This document shows positions 10,920-19,583 of a stretch of DNA of 64,000 bases, piece by piece. The notes beneath the pieces were generated by a model that was given only the letters and a program-made list of their open reading frames with translations, ran no database searches and had not been told where the DNA came from. Both the position numbers and the translations under genes were made by a program. How positions within the stretch are numbered: position 1 is the stretch's first letter; every line of letters begins with the position of its first letter. The DNA is from Alistipes dispar (GTDB taxonomy: Bacteria; Bacteroidota; Bacteroidia; Bacteroidales; Rikenellaceae), in assembly GCF_006542685.1 (NCBI RefSeq), contig NZ_AP019736.1, positions 2,778,001 through 2,842,000 on the forward strand, in the 5' to 3' direction.

Positions 10920-12680
10920 TTATTTGTACAAGTCTTCTAAGATACTGAAAGATACGATTGCTTCTATTTTCTTGTTGTCGAATACGATTATTTCTTTTGT
11001 TCTCATTTGAAATAAATATCCGGTTGCAGTTCCTATTGATTTATGATCTTGCCGGCTCGGGAACCGGCTGGACCCTTTTAATGGGCCGAGGTTTTTCGAT
11101 CCGCTCGGGTGGCTGTGATAGACACTTCTTGCTCCTTTCGGATTGATCGACACCGACGCGTGCTTTCCGGACTCTCTGACTTCGCCTTGAGAAACATTTG
11201 CAATCTGTCCTTCATGATTCACGATCCCTCCGTATTCCCTGTTGTTATTGTCCGAATCGCCTCCGGTGCCATCGTCTTTTATGGTGTTTCTCATTTTCTT
11301 GAGCGTGGGGACGGACTCTATTTCCATGATATTCTGCATGTGCGGTCCGGACAGATTCCCTTGTCGGATCGCATTTTCCGTGTCGATTGCCGCTTGTTCC
11401 GAAATTGAGTTTACCCGAAAGTCACGTTCATACCCAGCAGCTCTGATTACGTAAGTTTTATCGCCTTTTCCGGTATCATACATCAGGTATCCCAACGAAT
11501 TATAATATTTGTCGTACACGGATCCATCCGGATCAATATTTCCTATCGGATCGTTTCCGCAATATATGTAGGGCGAACTTCCCGAATACTTTTCGCTTTT
11601 CGGGTCGGCCGTGTTCCATCCGATTCTGAATTCAGGGTCCATCATCCGGAATCCGAAATCGACGTACGGTATGCCGACGAATACCTGTTCCTCCTTTCCG
11701 TTGTATCGGTAGCGATTGTCGGAAATAAGGGCTTCGGCATCTTCCCATCGCAGGCCGAACGGATAGTAGTCGTCGGTTTCCGTCGCTTCTCCCGAAGCGG
11801 GATCCACGACGGCGCGCACGCTTCCCAGATGATCCGTCACGAAAAGATGCGTTTGGATACCGTTCGATGTCACGACGAACCGGCCTCCGTTGAACCCCGC
11901 GCTTTCGAGCGATAGTTTTCCGTCACGTTTCCCGTATACCAAAGAACCCGAATAATAGAGTCCGTCGCCGCCTGGCTCCGTCGCCGAGAGTTTCGTGCTG
12001 TCTGCAAGGTACGAATAATTTGCGGATAAAGTCCCTTTTTTCTCGACTTTTTGTATCATATTCAGACAATTATATGTAATGTCGAGATCGTTGGCCCCAT
12101 CGTGCGTCATATTTCCGTTCGCATCGTAGCCGTAATCGTACACCGCTCCTGCATCGGCTATCGAGGCGATGCGGTTTCCCGTGTAGGAATATTCGAGATC
12201 GTTCAATGTCAGTCCGTTCCCGGTCCGCATCAAGGTCCGGAGGTTTCCGTTCGCATCGTATGTCAGTCCCTTTTCCGCGAAACGGTCCGTGAGGGCTCCG
12301 GCTTCGTAATGCCTGGTGTCCGTCAGACGGGCGAAGCTGTCATAGGCGAATGCGTAGGTGTTTTCGTCCCGGCCGGCGTGTTGCCAGGTCCATTCGGAGA
12401 CATTTCCCGTATAGGAGGGCGTTGTGGCGCTCATTTCCGGTTGGTAGTAACTCAATCGGGCCGAGAAGAGCGGCTGCTCTCCGAATCGGCTCACCTGTCC
12501 GGTTTGCCAGCCCAGCAGGTTGTATGACAGCGATGTGACGAACTTGCCGTCTCCTGTTGTCCTGCCGACGACCCGGCCCAGCCCATCGTAGGCATAGCGT
12601 ATTTCGACGGGTGTACCATCGTCGAGCGTAGAGCTTTCGGCGAGCAGCCGTCCCCGGCGGTCGGTCGAGAATTCGCCGCT
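10920..12680 (-). CDS. RHS repeat-associated core protein, 5'-truncated, with JAB-like C-terminal domain
   Basis: An open 586-codon frame read leftward. It opens inside RHS repeats (RYAYDGLGRVVGRT, SYNLLGWQTGQVS, LTYDANGNLRTL), runs through the RHS core (VTDHLGSVRAVVD, YYPFGLRWED, RYNGKEEQVF) and ends in a roughly 200-residue C-terminal domain with VYHSHPSGS and then PSRQDHKSIG. That pair matches the HSHP...SxxD JAB/JAMM metallo-protease pattern better than the first RHS does. Upstream, an in-frame TAG at 12681 and a loss of RHS similarity show the 5' end is missing. It could be a silent cassette that recombines into a full-length RHS gene. First in-frame ATG is at 12494. Confidence 0.75.
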   Translation of the reverse strand, partial: SGEFSTDRRGRLLAESSTLDDGTPVEIRYAYDGLGRVVGRTTGDGKFVTSLSYNLLGWQTGQVSRFGEQPLFSARLSYYQPEMSATTPSYTGNVSEWTWQHAGRDENTYAFAYDSFARLTDTRHYEAGALTDRFAEKGLTYDANGNLRTLMRTGNGLTLNDLEYSYTGNRIASIADAGAVYDYGYDANGNMTHDGANDLDITYNCLNMIQKVEKKGTLSANYSYLADSTKLSATEPGGDGLYYSGSLVYGKRDGKLSLESAGFNGGRFVVTSNGIQTHLFVTDHLGSVRAVVDPASGEATETDDYYPFGLRWEDAEALISDNRYRYNGKEEQVFVGIPYVDFGFRMMDPEFRIGWNTADPKSEKYSGSSPYIYCGNDPIGNIDPDGSVYDKYYNSLGYLMYDTGKGDKTYVIRAAGYERDFRVNSISEQAAIDTENAIRQGNLSGPHMQNIMEIESVPTLKKMRNTIKDDGTGGDSDNNNREYGGIVNHEGQIANVSQGEVRESGKHASVSINPKGARSVYHSHPSGSKNLGPLKGSSRFPSRQDHKSIGTATGYLFQMRTKEIIVFDNKKIEAIVSFSILEDLYK

Positions 12681-12836
12681 CTAAAACAGGCGATTAAATC
12701 CTTGCGACAAGCCAATCAGCGAATTGTGAGGATTTTTCGTTTGTAGCGGTTAACGAATTGCTAACTGATCTTTTGCGCCGTATTGCACGGTATCTTACCT
12801 TGAAAAAGAACTCATATTGCAAATATACTGAATAAA
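12681..12836. other. Junction segment without a gene, upstream of the truncated RHS
   Basis: About 155 bases between the RHS break and the AAA+ gene. A leftward -7-like box TATATTTG lies at 12820-12827, but it is followed only by a six-codon frame. I see no transposase or repeat that would explain how the RHS 5' part was lost. Confidence 0.4.
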
Positions 12837-14504
12837 TCAATACCCGATTCTTTTTCGGGATGCGGAATCATAGTGCAACTCCTCTCGACAATAAAGATAG
12901 AGATTGTCCAATAAAGACGCATCTTGTTCGGCATCCGATTCCATGGTGAGAAGATAATCGGCAGTGTATTTACGGATGACGTTTTCGATCTGACCGCCGC
13001 TCAAGTCGAACATGCGGGACAGTTCTTCGACTTCGGTGATCTTTAACGACGGCAGCATCGTTTGCCAGATAGCACGACGGGTCTCAAATGTCGGGCGACA
13101 GAATTTGATTTTGTAGAGGAATCGGCGCTCGAAAGCCTGGTCAAGGTTTTGTGTCAAATTGGTGGTAGCGATCAGGATGCCGTCGAGTCGTTCGATCTCC
13201 TGCAATAGGATATTCTGCATTGCATTTTCGGTTTGGTCGAGAGAGCCGCCCATCGTCGTACGTCGGCGGCCCAATACGGCATCCGCTTCGTTGAACAACA
13301 GAATCGGAGCTGGGTCGCAGTCGCGCACATAGCCGCGATAGCGGTCGAAAATCTCTTTGAGGCGTTTCTCGCTTTCGCCGAACCACATGCTTTTTGTTTC
13401 CGAAATATCGACCTGCATAATATCCCGGCCGCTTTGCCGTGCTAATTGATAAACCGACTCGGTTTTCCCCGTACCGGGCGAACCGTAAAACAGGCAGGCA
13501 AAACCCTGACGCATACCGTTTTGCCATAGCTGCTGCCTGACAGCATTGAATCGCTCTGCTTCGAGTAAAAGCCCCAGCCGGTCGATTTTCGCCTGCTCTC
13601 CGGGATTGAACCAGAGTTTTTTCGGAGTAAGGCTGGAGGCTATGATCAACTCTTTCCGGTTGCGCGGAGCCTGTAATTGGATCAGGATTTCGGAAAAGAG
13701 AGTTGTTTTCGCTTTGTCGGTCAGGCGGAACGCTTCGCGGTTGCCGAACATGCCGCTGTCCGGGGCATTTTCCAGGATGTTTAGGTCGAACAGCTCGCTA
13801 TAACGGGCCAGCAACGCGTCTTTCTCGCAACGTGCAGCCCATTCGTCATCGAAAAGCACCTCTATGTCATGCCAGCCGATATGGTCGTCCCGATTATTTA
13901 CATAGAGATTACAGCATTGTGCAAAGACAAGCGTATCCCAAATATGGAGAGACTGTGCAATTTCCCGAAAACGGCAGCAAAATTCCAACTGCTGGTTTCG
14001 GTCGATTAATTGTTGCAACTCTTCGGCGAGTTCCGTTTGCGACATCTCCTGTTGGGATGTGTAACTGATTAATTTCCCCAGTCGCACGAAAAATTGGTCG
14101 ATCGTAAGGCCGCAGATCGGGGGCGGAGTGAATTTCTTTCCGGCCTGCAACGCTTCGAGTACCATTTTCGGGATGCGGTAGGTATCCGGTTCGGCCGATC
14201 CGCTACGCCGTCGGCGAATAAGCTGTCGACGGATTAATTCCTCGAAATCGGCCGCATGGTTCAGCAGCTCGACTTTGCGGCAGCCGAGAAATTCGGCAAG
14301 CTGCTTCAATACGATTTTCCGGTCGTCCGACAACTCAATCAATACGGCGAACAACATCGTCTGCACGGGCGTCAGATCGAGTCGCCGTCCCAAACGCTCG
14401 AGGAGAGGTGTCGCGTTGCCCCAGAAATCGTCCGATAAGTGCGAACCATTTGCCAACTGCACCACTTCACAGATATCCTGCATCAAAGTCCGTTCTTCCA
14501 TCAT
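12837..14504 (-). CDS. AAA+ ATPase
   Basis: A 555-residue protein. The N-terminal 300 residues are helical and unassigned (a winged-helix-like LAEFLGCRKVELLNH lies near residue 75). The C-terminal AAA+ module has Walker A FYGSPGTGKTESVYQ, Walker B-like ILLFNEADAVLG with Asn in place of the usual Asp before Glu, sensor I ATTNLTQNLD and arginine finger FERRFLYK. The pore-type segment ETKSMWFGESEKRL resembles ClpX/CDC48-like remodellers. ATG at 14504 is preferred: an earlier TTG at 14522 sits on the TAACTTTG promoter box. The gene is probably its own unit, downstream of the WG-repeat gene. Target unknown; likely a remodelling motor. Confidence 0.75.
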   Translation of the reverse strand: MMEERTLMQDICEVVQLANGSHLSDDFWGNATPLLERLGRRLDLTPVQTMLFAVLIELSDDRKIVLKQLAEFLGCRKVELLNHAADFEELIRRQLIRRRRSGSAEPDTYRIPKMVLEALQAGKKFTPPPICGLTIDQFFVRLGKLISYTSQQEMSQTELAEELQQLIDRNQQLEFCCRFREIAQSLHIWDTLVFAQCCNLYVNNRDDHIGWHDIEVLFDDEWAARCEKDALLARYSELFDLNILENAPDSGMFGNREAFRLTDKAKTTLFSEILIQLQAPRNRKELIIASSLTPKKLWFNPGEQAKIDRLGLLLEAERFNAVRQQLWQNGMRQGFACLFYGSPGTGKTESVYQLARQSGRDIMQVDISETKSMWFGESEKRLKEIFDRYRGYVRDCDPAPILLFNEADAVLGRRRTTMGGSLDQTENAMQNILLQEIERLDGILIATTNLTQNLDQAFERRFLYKIKFCRPTFETRRAIWQTMLPSLKITEVEELSRMFDLSGGQIENVIRKYTADYLLTMESDAEQDASLLDNLYLYCREELHYDSASRKRIGY

Positions 14505-14518
14505 TCCATTGCTTTTCG

Positions 14519-14526
14519 GCAAAGTT
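14519..14526 (-). promoter_or_regulatory. -7 promoter box for the AAA+ ATPase
   Basis: The leftward strand reads TAACTTTG, 14 bases before the ATG at 14504, so the leader would be very short. It overlaps an in-frame TTG, arguing against that TTG as the start. Confidence 0.55.
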
Positions 14527-14604
14527 AGGGGTGTGATATGCGAAAAAATGGCATGGGCAGTTGTGCATGCGACTCTTTTTGTAACTGTTCCAAAGCATAA
14601 CCAA

Positions 14605-15066
14605 CTATAAAAATTCGGTTTTGCCGCGGCGAATACAGGCGAAACGGTTATTGCCCCGCTGGCTTATGGGCAGGATCGCATCGTAAACGAGCGGCCGCAC
14701 CCATTCGCCGAGTCGGTTCAGCAATCCGTATTTTCGTTGCCGGCCGATGATGTTGAATTGTCCGTAATGGCGGGTCAGCATATCGTATTCGGCCGGAATA
14801 ATGATTTGACCGTCCCGGTCGAGTAATCCGTATTTCCCATTGCGGCGAATTCGTACCAGACCGGTACCGTACCGATCCGCACGTTCGCAGTCGAGCGAAA
14901 TCAGGCGCCGGGGATGGATTCGCAACAGAGCATATCCGGCTACATCGCAAACGATTCCCGTCCGGTCGTCGAGCCGTTCCGCATATCGCCACCGGGCCGT
15001 TGTGAGATGCATACCCTGTTCGGTCAGAAAGCCCATTTTCCCTTCTTTCCAATAAATATCCAGCAT
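14605..15066 (-). CDS. WG-repeat protein
   Basis: A 153-residue protein with about four degenerate WG/KWG-type beta repeats: WKEGKMGFLTEQG, RRNGKYGLLDRDGQIIIPAEYD and RQRKYGLLNRLGEWVRPLVYD. There is no signal peptide, so it is probably cytoplasmic. WG repeats usually bind partners or ligands, and here the nearest partner is the AAA+ ATPase, whose gene follows by about 100 bases. The gene lies after a strong terminator that closes the preceding operon, so it has its own start of transcription. No catalytic motif is visible. Confidence 0.65.
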   Translation of the reverse strand: MLDIYWKEGKMGFLTEQGMHLTTARWRYAERLDDRTGIVCDVAGYALLRIHPRRLISLDCERADRYGTGLVRIRRNGKYGLLDRDGQIIIPAEYDMLTRHYGQFNIIGRQRKYGLLNRLGEWVRPLVYDAILPISQRGNNRFACIRRGKTEFL

Positions 15067-15090
15067 TGTCGTTTCTTTTTACTGCAAAAT

Positions 15091-15124
15091 AAAAAATCCG
15101 CTGTGCAGAAAAGTTGCACAGCGG
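15091..15124 (-). terminator. Intrinsic terminator of the metallo-hydrolase operon
   Basis: Perfect 10-bp stem CCGCTGTGCA/TGCACAGCGG with a 7-base loop. On the leftward strand it is followed by ATTTTTT. It lies 25 bases past the metallo-hydrolase stop. Confidence 0.75.
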
Positions 15125-15148
15125 AGTGTAAAAACGGATTCGGCCCGA

Positions 15149-16432
15149 CTATTTTACGAGGAAATCTATCCCGTCGATCGTTTGTGAAGCCGTAACGATT
15201 TTCGACCGCAGTTCGTCTCCGATGTCGAGCGAGGCGAAATCGGAGCCTTTATCCCGATGGATCGGAATGATTGCTGTATGCGGAGGGACCGTGCGGCAAA
15301 CGGCGGCCAGCGTATCGGTTGTCGCATGTCCCGATGTATGCACGTATTCAGAGTGCGGAAACCGGGCGACGAATGCCTTCAGATCCGGATTATAGGCTTC
15401 GTGCGTCGGAAGAATATAGCCGCGGAACATCGAGTAAATCAATAGGGTTTCATCCGGATTCAGTTCCGGTAGCAACGTGTCGACCCACCGCCGATACTTG
15501 GGGCCGGTGCGCAGCAACATCGTGAATCCCGTATCCAACATCCATTTCCGCAGTTTTTCATTCCGTTCGTCGGAACCGTAAACCTTGTGATCGAATTTGA
15601 AAAGCGGGCTTTTCACCCCGGCATGACCGGCGAACGATTCCAGAATCCGCTGTTGATAGCCGTCGCATACGAACGGACGGTTACGCATTTCCCGATTTGC
15701 CCGGTGAAAAGTCGCCAACCGGTCCATATCCGTCGAGGAGCAGAGTACGAAGACGTTTTTGTAGCGTTTCATCAACTCAATAGCCTGTCGTTTCAGGTCG
15801 TTCTCGTGGACGATTTTCTTCTCGTTGCGGTCGAGCATCGTTCCCTCGGTAATCAATACGTCGATACCTTGCGGTGCGATGTATTTTTCGAGCGTCGGCA
15901 GCAGTCCTTTCCCCAAATAGCCGTGCTGCCGGAAATCGCCCGTATGCAGAATCCGTTTGCCGTCGGCCTCGACGAGAAACATATAGGCGTCGGCTGCCGA
16001 GTGACTGACGAAATAGGGCGTAATCCGAATATCTTTTCCGACCCGTATACAACGGGCGGGTTCGTAGGTCTTGAATCGCTCGACGGCCGTCAAATCGGCT
16101 TCCCGTCGCTCTTTCTCGCCCGGAACATGCGTCAGGTGTTCCAGCCGGATGCGCATTACGGCTTTGGCTAACGGCCCGATATATTGATCGACCCGCTCCG
16201 GCACATGCCGGAATAAATCCACGTGATCGCCGTGATAGTGCGTGTAGAATACCGCATCGCATCCCTCGCACAGTTGTGCAATGGCCCCGGCATTGTCGAA
16301 CCGGTCTTCCGACGGGCCGTTGCCTTTGGGAAGGTTATGTCCAAGATCGATCAGAATTTTCGACCGGGCGGTCCGGATTTCGGTGATGCACCCGCCGATC
16401 TGGTCGATGCCGCGGTGGATGGTGATCGTCAT
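15149..16432 (-). CDS. Metallo-beta-lactamase-fold hydrolase of the beta-CASP/RNase J type
   Basis: A 427-residue protein with the MBL zinc motif THYHGDHVD near residue 82. The beta-CASP-type landmarks are present: YFVSHSAADAYMF, HTGDFRQHG, TSGHATTD and IIPIHRDKG, in the order seen in RNase J and CPSF-73 nucleases. The N terminus RGIDQIGGCITEI also fits. The length is shorter than RNase J (about 550), so the C-terminal domain is absent. Nuclease activity on RNA is likely from family but not certain. Its ATG overlaps the stop of the upstream 309-residue gene by four bases, so the two are translationally coupled, and the pair ends at a strong terminator. Confidence 0.75.
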   Translation of the reverse strand: MTITIHRGIDQIGGCITEIRTARSKILIDLGHNLPKGNGPSEDRFDNAGAIAQLCEGCDAVFYTHYHGDHVDLFRHVPERVDQYIGPLAKAVMRIRLEHLTHVPGEKERREADLTAVERFKTYEPARCIRVGKDIRITPYFVSHSAADAYMFLVEADGKRILHTGDFRQHGYLGKGLLPTLEKYIAPQGIDVLITEGTMLDRNEKKIVHENDLKRQAIELMKRYKNVFVLCSSTDMDRLATFHRANREMRNRPFVCDGYQQRILESFAGHAGVKSPLFKFDHKVYGSDERNEKLRKWMLDTGFTMLLRTGPKYRRWVDTLLPELNPDETLLIYSMFRGYILPTHEAYNPDLKAFVARFPHSEYVHTSGHATTDTLAAVCRTVPPHTAIIPIHRDKGSDFASLDIGDELRSKIVTASQTIDGIDFLVK

Positions 16433-17358
16433 AGTAGTTTTACAGTAATATGCGGTTTGTATTTCTGTGTTTTGACTATAATCTGTTTATTGCAATTCTC
16501 CTGATTGATAAAGTCGATTAGCTCAGAAGTAATTGCCGGGTGTAAATCATCGACTAAAAGTACTCCGTAGATAGTTGATATATTTTTCTGTACCGCTAAA
16601 TAGAATTTATCAAAATCACGTATTGATGGAATCTCTTTCTGTAATTCGTATCCGATTCGATGATGAAAACATAAGTCTTCCATAATCCAAAGATAAAAAA
16701 GTAGTTCGGAGATAATACCGACTTTTTTATTGTTATATTTTAACTCGAATATCCATAATTCATCGGCTTTTATAGCCCATAAATCTATCGCACTTTTTCC
16801 ATATGGGAATAATCCATGTTTTTTATCAACCTTATCTCTGAAAATACCTACGGGTAATTGATGATTACATACATCAAAAGATGTATTGAGAAAAAGTTTT
16901 TCGGGATCTAAAAAAGCTCTTTCGAAATATGCTTCGGTTTTTTCTTTGATATTCTCTGTTTTACTATCATTCTGAGGATAATTTAGGAATAGATTTCCGA
17001 CTGTGTAAACTGAATCTTTGAAATCTATGATATCCGCCACATTATTTTCAGAAGGTGCGAACCATAAAAAATGTTCCTGCATTTTTAATACACGATACAA
17101 GAACCGCTTATAATGTAAGTTTTTTATCTGAGGTATATCCCATGACAATATAACACGCTCAATTTCCCTTTTCCTATTAGCATAAATGCAAAATATCCAA
17201 CCTTCAAACGCCGATGCGTCTTCTTGCATATTCCTGCATACTGAGAGAGAATCGACTCCTATGTATAGGATCTTTCGACTTTCATCGAAGTTGATGTCTA
17301 TTTTTTCTGGAAGCCGCTGTATATTCCGTAACGATTGTAGAAAAGTCTTTTTATCCAT
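16429..17358 (-). CDS. Uncharacterised protein with PD-(D/E)XK-like core
   Basis: A 309-residue protein I do not recognise. Residues about 180-225 read KSAIDLWAIKADELWIFELK, an Asp followed by ExK on a beta strand, as in PD-(D/E)XK nuclease folds. A helix (ISELLFYLWIMED) follows, as in that fold. A C-terminal Rossmann-like stretch (VLLVDDLHPAITSEL) resembles the tail of some defence-linked proteins. The gene is clearly more AT-rich than both neighbours, a sign of separate acquisition, yet its stop overlaps the metallo-hydrolase start by four bases. Nuclease function is inference; an inactive PD-(D/E)XK sensor fold is also possible. Confidence 0.55.
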   Translation of the reverse strand: MDKKTFLQSLRNIQRLPEKIDINFDESRKILYIGVDSLSVCRNMQEDASAFEGWIFCIYANRKREIERVILSWDIPQIKNLHYKRFLYRVLKMQEHFLWFAPSENNVADIIDFKDSVYTVGNLFLNYPQNDSKTENIKEKTEAYFERAFLDPEKLFLNTSFDVCNHQLPVGIFRDKVDKKHGLFPYGKSAIDLWAIKADELWIFELKYNNKKVGIISELLFYLWIMEDLCFHHRIGYELQKEIPSIRDFDKFYLAVQKNISTIYGVLLVDDLHPAITSELIDFINQENCNKQIIVKTQKYKPHITVKLL

Positions 17359-17414
17359 TTTATTATTTATTTTTAGGTTTCTAAATATAATAAATCAGTC
17401 ATTATCTTCTAAAC

Positions 17415-18092
17415 TTAGAATATAAAATCTTTATTACAAGGATCTAATCGAGTAACTATGTCGTTTAATGATAATGTACTTGAATAGCCTGATACGGGGT
17501 TTGCTTGGATAATGTATCTTATTGCTGCGCGGAAGGCTCCGAACTCACCGCCACTTATTCCGGAGGTAACCGTACCGCAATCGAGGCAGTGTACCGAGTG
17601 GGAACTCATTCCGCTCATGGGCGAACCGCTGAAACTGAAGACAAGCGATCGCCCCTTACATTTCGGGCATGGTTTGTAAAAAGTGTTCGGATAGTCTATC
17701 CATGCCTTAACAAGTATTCCCAGGCAAATTTCTCCGAAACCATAGACCCTAAGCGGCGTTTCGGTAAAGAAGAGCTTAGGGTCGGAAAGAATCTGTTCCC
17801 GATGATGCCAGAAGAGAGGAATATGCTCCGAGTAGACCTTCCACCGATGTTTTTCCGCCTTACACCGCTGCGCTTCGCGCGCGCGTCCGAACCAGATGTC
17901 GTAAAGACTCTCCGGGATGAGCAGGCGGTTTTGCAAGTCGAAAGTCAGCCCGTTGTCGATAATCAGCGACCTGTCGATGCAAACCTGCAACCGCTCTTCG
18001 TTTTGCAACGTGTATTCACTCCCGTCGTATCGGACGATCGGAACGGCAATCGCTGCCTCAGCCGGTTTTTGCCGGTTCGTTTTTGCAGTCAT
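17415..18092 (-). CDS. Uncharacterised zinc-ribbon protein
   Basis: A 225-residue soluble protein, family unknown to me. A probable zinc ribbon is formed by KPCPKCKGRSL and, about 30 residues later, HCLDCGTVTSG (residues about 140-180). The N-terminal half is mixed alpha/beta with LLIPESLYDIWFGRARE. The gene starts nine bases after the WYL-HAD gene ends, so it is co-transcribed with it. A C-terminal segment (GAFRAAIRYIIQANP) is well ordered by composition. The zinc ribbon suggests nucleic-acid or protein contact, which I infer only from the motif. Confidence 0.55.
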   Translation of the reverse strand: MTAKTNRQKPAEAAIAVPIVRYDGSEYTLQNEERLQVCIDRSLIIDNGLTFDLQNRLLIPESLYDIWFGRAREAQRCKAEKHRWKVYSEHIPLFWHHREQILSDPKLFFTETPLRVYGFGEICLGILVKAWIDYPNTFYKPCPKCKGRSLVFSFSGSPMSGMSSHSVHCLDCGTVTSGISGGEFGAFRAAIRYIIQANPVSGYSSTLSLNDIVTRLDPCNKDFIF

Positions 18093-18101
18093 CTCTTTAA
18101 T

Positions 18102-19517
18102 TTAATGATTCAAAATCTCAATCGCTCGCCGCGCATCCTCTTCCGTGATGCCGCGCTCGGGATCGATCCGGATAAAATTCGGTCGCTGTTCGGATAAAAT
18201 ATCCGGTTCGTCATCCAGAATGACGTAGCGGTATCCTTCGGCCGTATGCTCAAGCAGCCAATGCTTGATCTCGTTGCCTTTGCCGATAAACATTTCGGGA
18301 TCGTCGAAGTCGGGGTTTATTGCCCGGATTTCCTCGGCTGTCATACACTCTTCCGTGATGTCGATCATTCGGCCGGGCAAACGGCGCTCGCGCCACATCT
18401 CCGCCATACGTTCCGCTCCCTCGAATTTCCACGAGGAGGAGATAACGACCGATGCCCCTGTCGCGTCGATGATCGTGCCCAAATTGGCGACTGACTCGGG
18501 ATCGAACAGATAGCCGTATTTATCCGACAACGGTTTGCCGGCTCTTTTCAGCGCGGCAATATGCCGCCCGGTGTTGAGTACGCCATCGAAATCGAGAAAG
18601 ATCATACGCCGCTTATGCCGTGAATAGAGAAGATTCATCTCGTCGATGATCCGCTCTGTTTCATTTCGCACGGCGATCGGCGACAGTACCTCAATATCGA
18701 TGTGCTGTGTCAATACGGCCCGGTAAAATTCGTAAGTAGGAGCGACCCGATATTCGAAATCGGCATAATCGGCCGTCGTTTCGATCTCCTGTTGCGAATC
18801 GTGCAGAGGCAGTGTCCGCAAGTATTTCGGCCCGTCGCCGTAGGCGCGGATTCGGATCGTACAGGGTTTGATGTCATCGTAAACAGCCACGCCGAAGGCG
18901 CCGGACAGATAATCCCCGGGATCGAGATCGGCGGGCGGCGTAAAACGTTTTTCGGTCAACCGAACCGCCTGCATCCGATCGAGTGCGTAGAGTTTGATTT
19001 TCGCTTCATGCGGTTTATCGGCATAGAGATACCAGCGGCGTTCGTAGAGTTTGACGAAAAGCGGGCGGAGCGTCAACTCAAACGGTGTGTCCCCGTAAAA
19101 AGGCTGGTAGGTAACGCCGATCTGCCGGTTCTCGCGCATCGCCTCCAAAATATAGGTCAGAAAACTTTTCGATGAGGGGATATTCTCTATCAGTATGCGG
19201 CTGCGCAGCGATTGGGTATCACGCAACATGTTGCTAACCGAGAAACTGTCGAGCAACCAATTCGCCATGCTGTCGCGTTGCAGATCGTCGCTGTCGGTGA
19301 TGTAGTAGCGATTTGTTCGTTCGTCGCAGGCGATGCGAATGCCGAATAGTTCTTCGATCGCCTCGCGGTGGTTGTGAAATGTTCGTAACGCAAACCGTTT
19401 TCCGCCCGACAGCGTACTGCGCTGCCAGCGTTCGTTGATTTCAGCGAACGTAATCGACCCAGCCCGACGGATCGTGTCGGCCAACCAAATGTACTTTTTG
19501 AAAAGATCCGATGCCAT
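18102..19517 (-). CDS. WYL-domain regulator fused to a HAD-like domain
   Basis: A 471-residue two-part protein. Residues about 1-300 form a WYL-type regulator: an N-terminal HTH-like region (SITFAEINERW), then the WYL-like core with ERRWYLYADKPH and LYALDRM. Residues about 300-470 form a HAD-like domain: IFLDFDGVLNTGRH (motif I DxD), VVISSSWKF (motif II) and YVILDDEPD (acidic motif), like HAD modules found in RNA-repair multidomain proteins. ATG at 19517 is chosen: an upstream TTG at 19547 precedes the TATCTTTG box. It is the first gene of a leftward operon running to 15149. WYL proteins often sense ligands and control defence genes; the fusion partner is unusual. Confidence 0.7.
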   Translation of the reverse strand: MASDLFKKYIWLADTIRRAGSITFAEINERWQRSTLSGGKRFALRTFHNHREAIEELFGIRIACDERTNRYYITDSDDLQRDSMANWLLDSFSVSNMLRDTQSLRSRILIENIPSSKSFLTYILEAMRENRQIGVTYQPFYGDTPFELTLRPLFVKLYERRWYLYADKPHEAKIKLYALDRMQAVRLTEKRFTPPADLDPGDYLSGAFGVAVYDDIKPCTIRIRAYGDGPKYLRTLPLHDSQQEIETTADYADFEYRVAPTYEFYRAVLTQHIDIEVLSPIAVRNETERIIDEMNLLYSRHKRRMIFLDFDGVLNTGRHIAALKRAGKPLSDKYGYLFDPESVANLGTIIDATGASVVISSSWKFEGAERMAEMWRERRLPGRMIDITEECMTAEEIRAINPDFDDPEMFIGKGNEIKHWLLEHTAEGYRYVILDDEPDILSEQRPNFIRIDPERGITEEDARRAIEILNH

Positions 19518-19535
19518 ACTTTTTAATTCCTCTGC

Positions 19536-19543
19536 CAAAGATA
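19536..19543 (-). promoter_or_regulatory. -7 promoter box for the WYL-HAD operon
   Basis: The leftward strand reads TATCTTTG, 18 bases before the chosen ATG at 19517. Confidence 0.6.
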
Positions 19544-19583
19544 GCAAATTGGTATGCCAAATTATCGCATAGGCTAAATATAT

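Noticed and set aside
12681..12836. Insertion sequence as cause of the RHS truncation
   Set aside because: No transposase frame, terminal inverted repeats or target duplication were recognisable.
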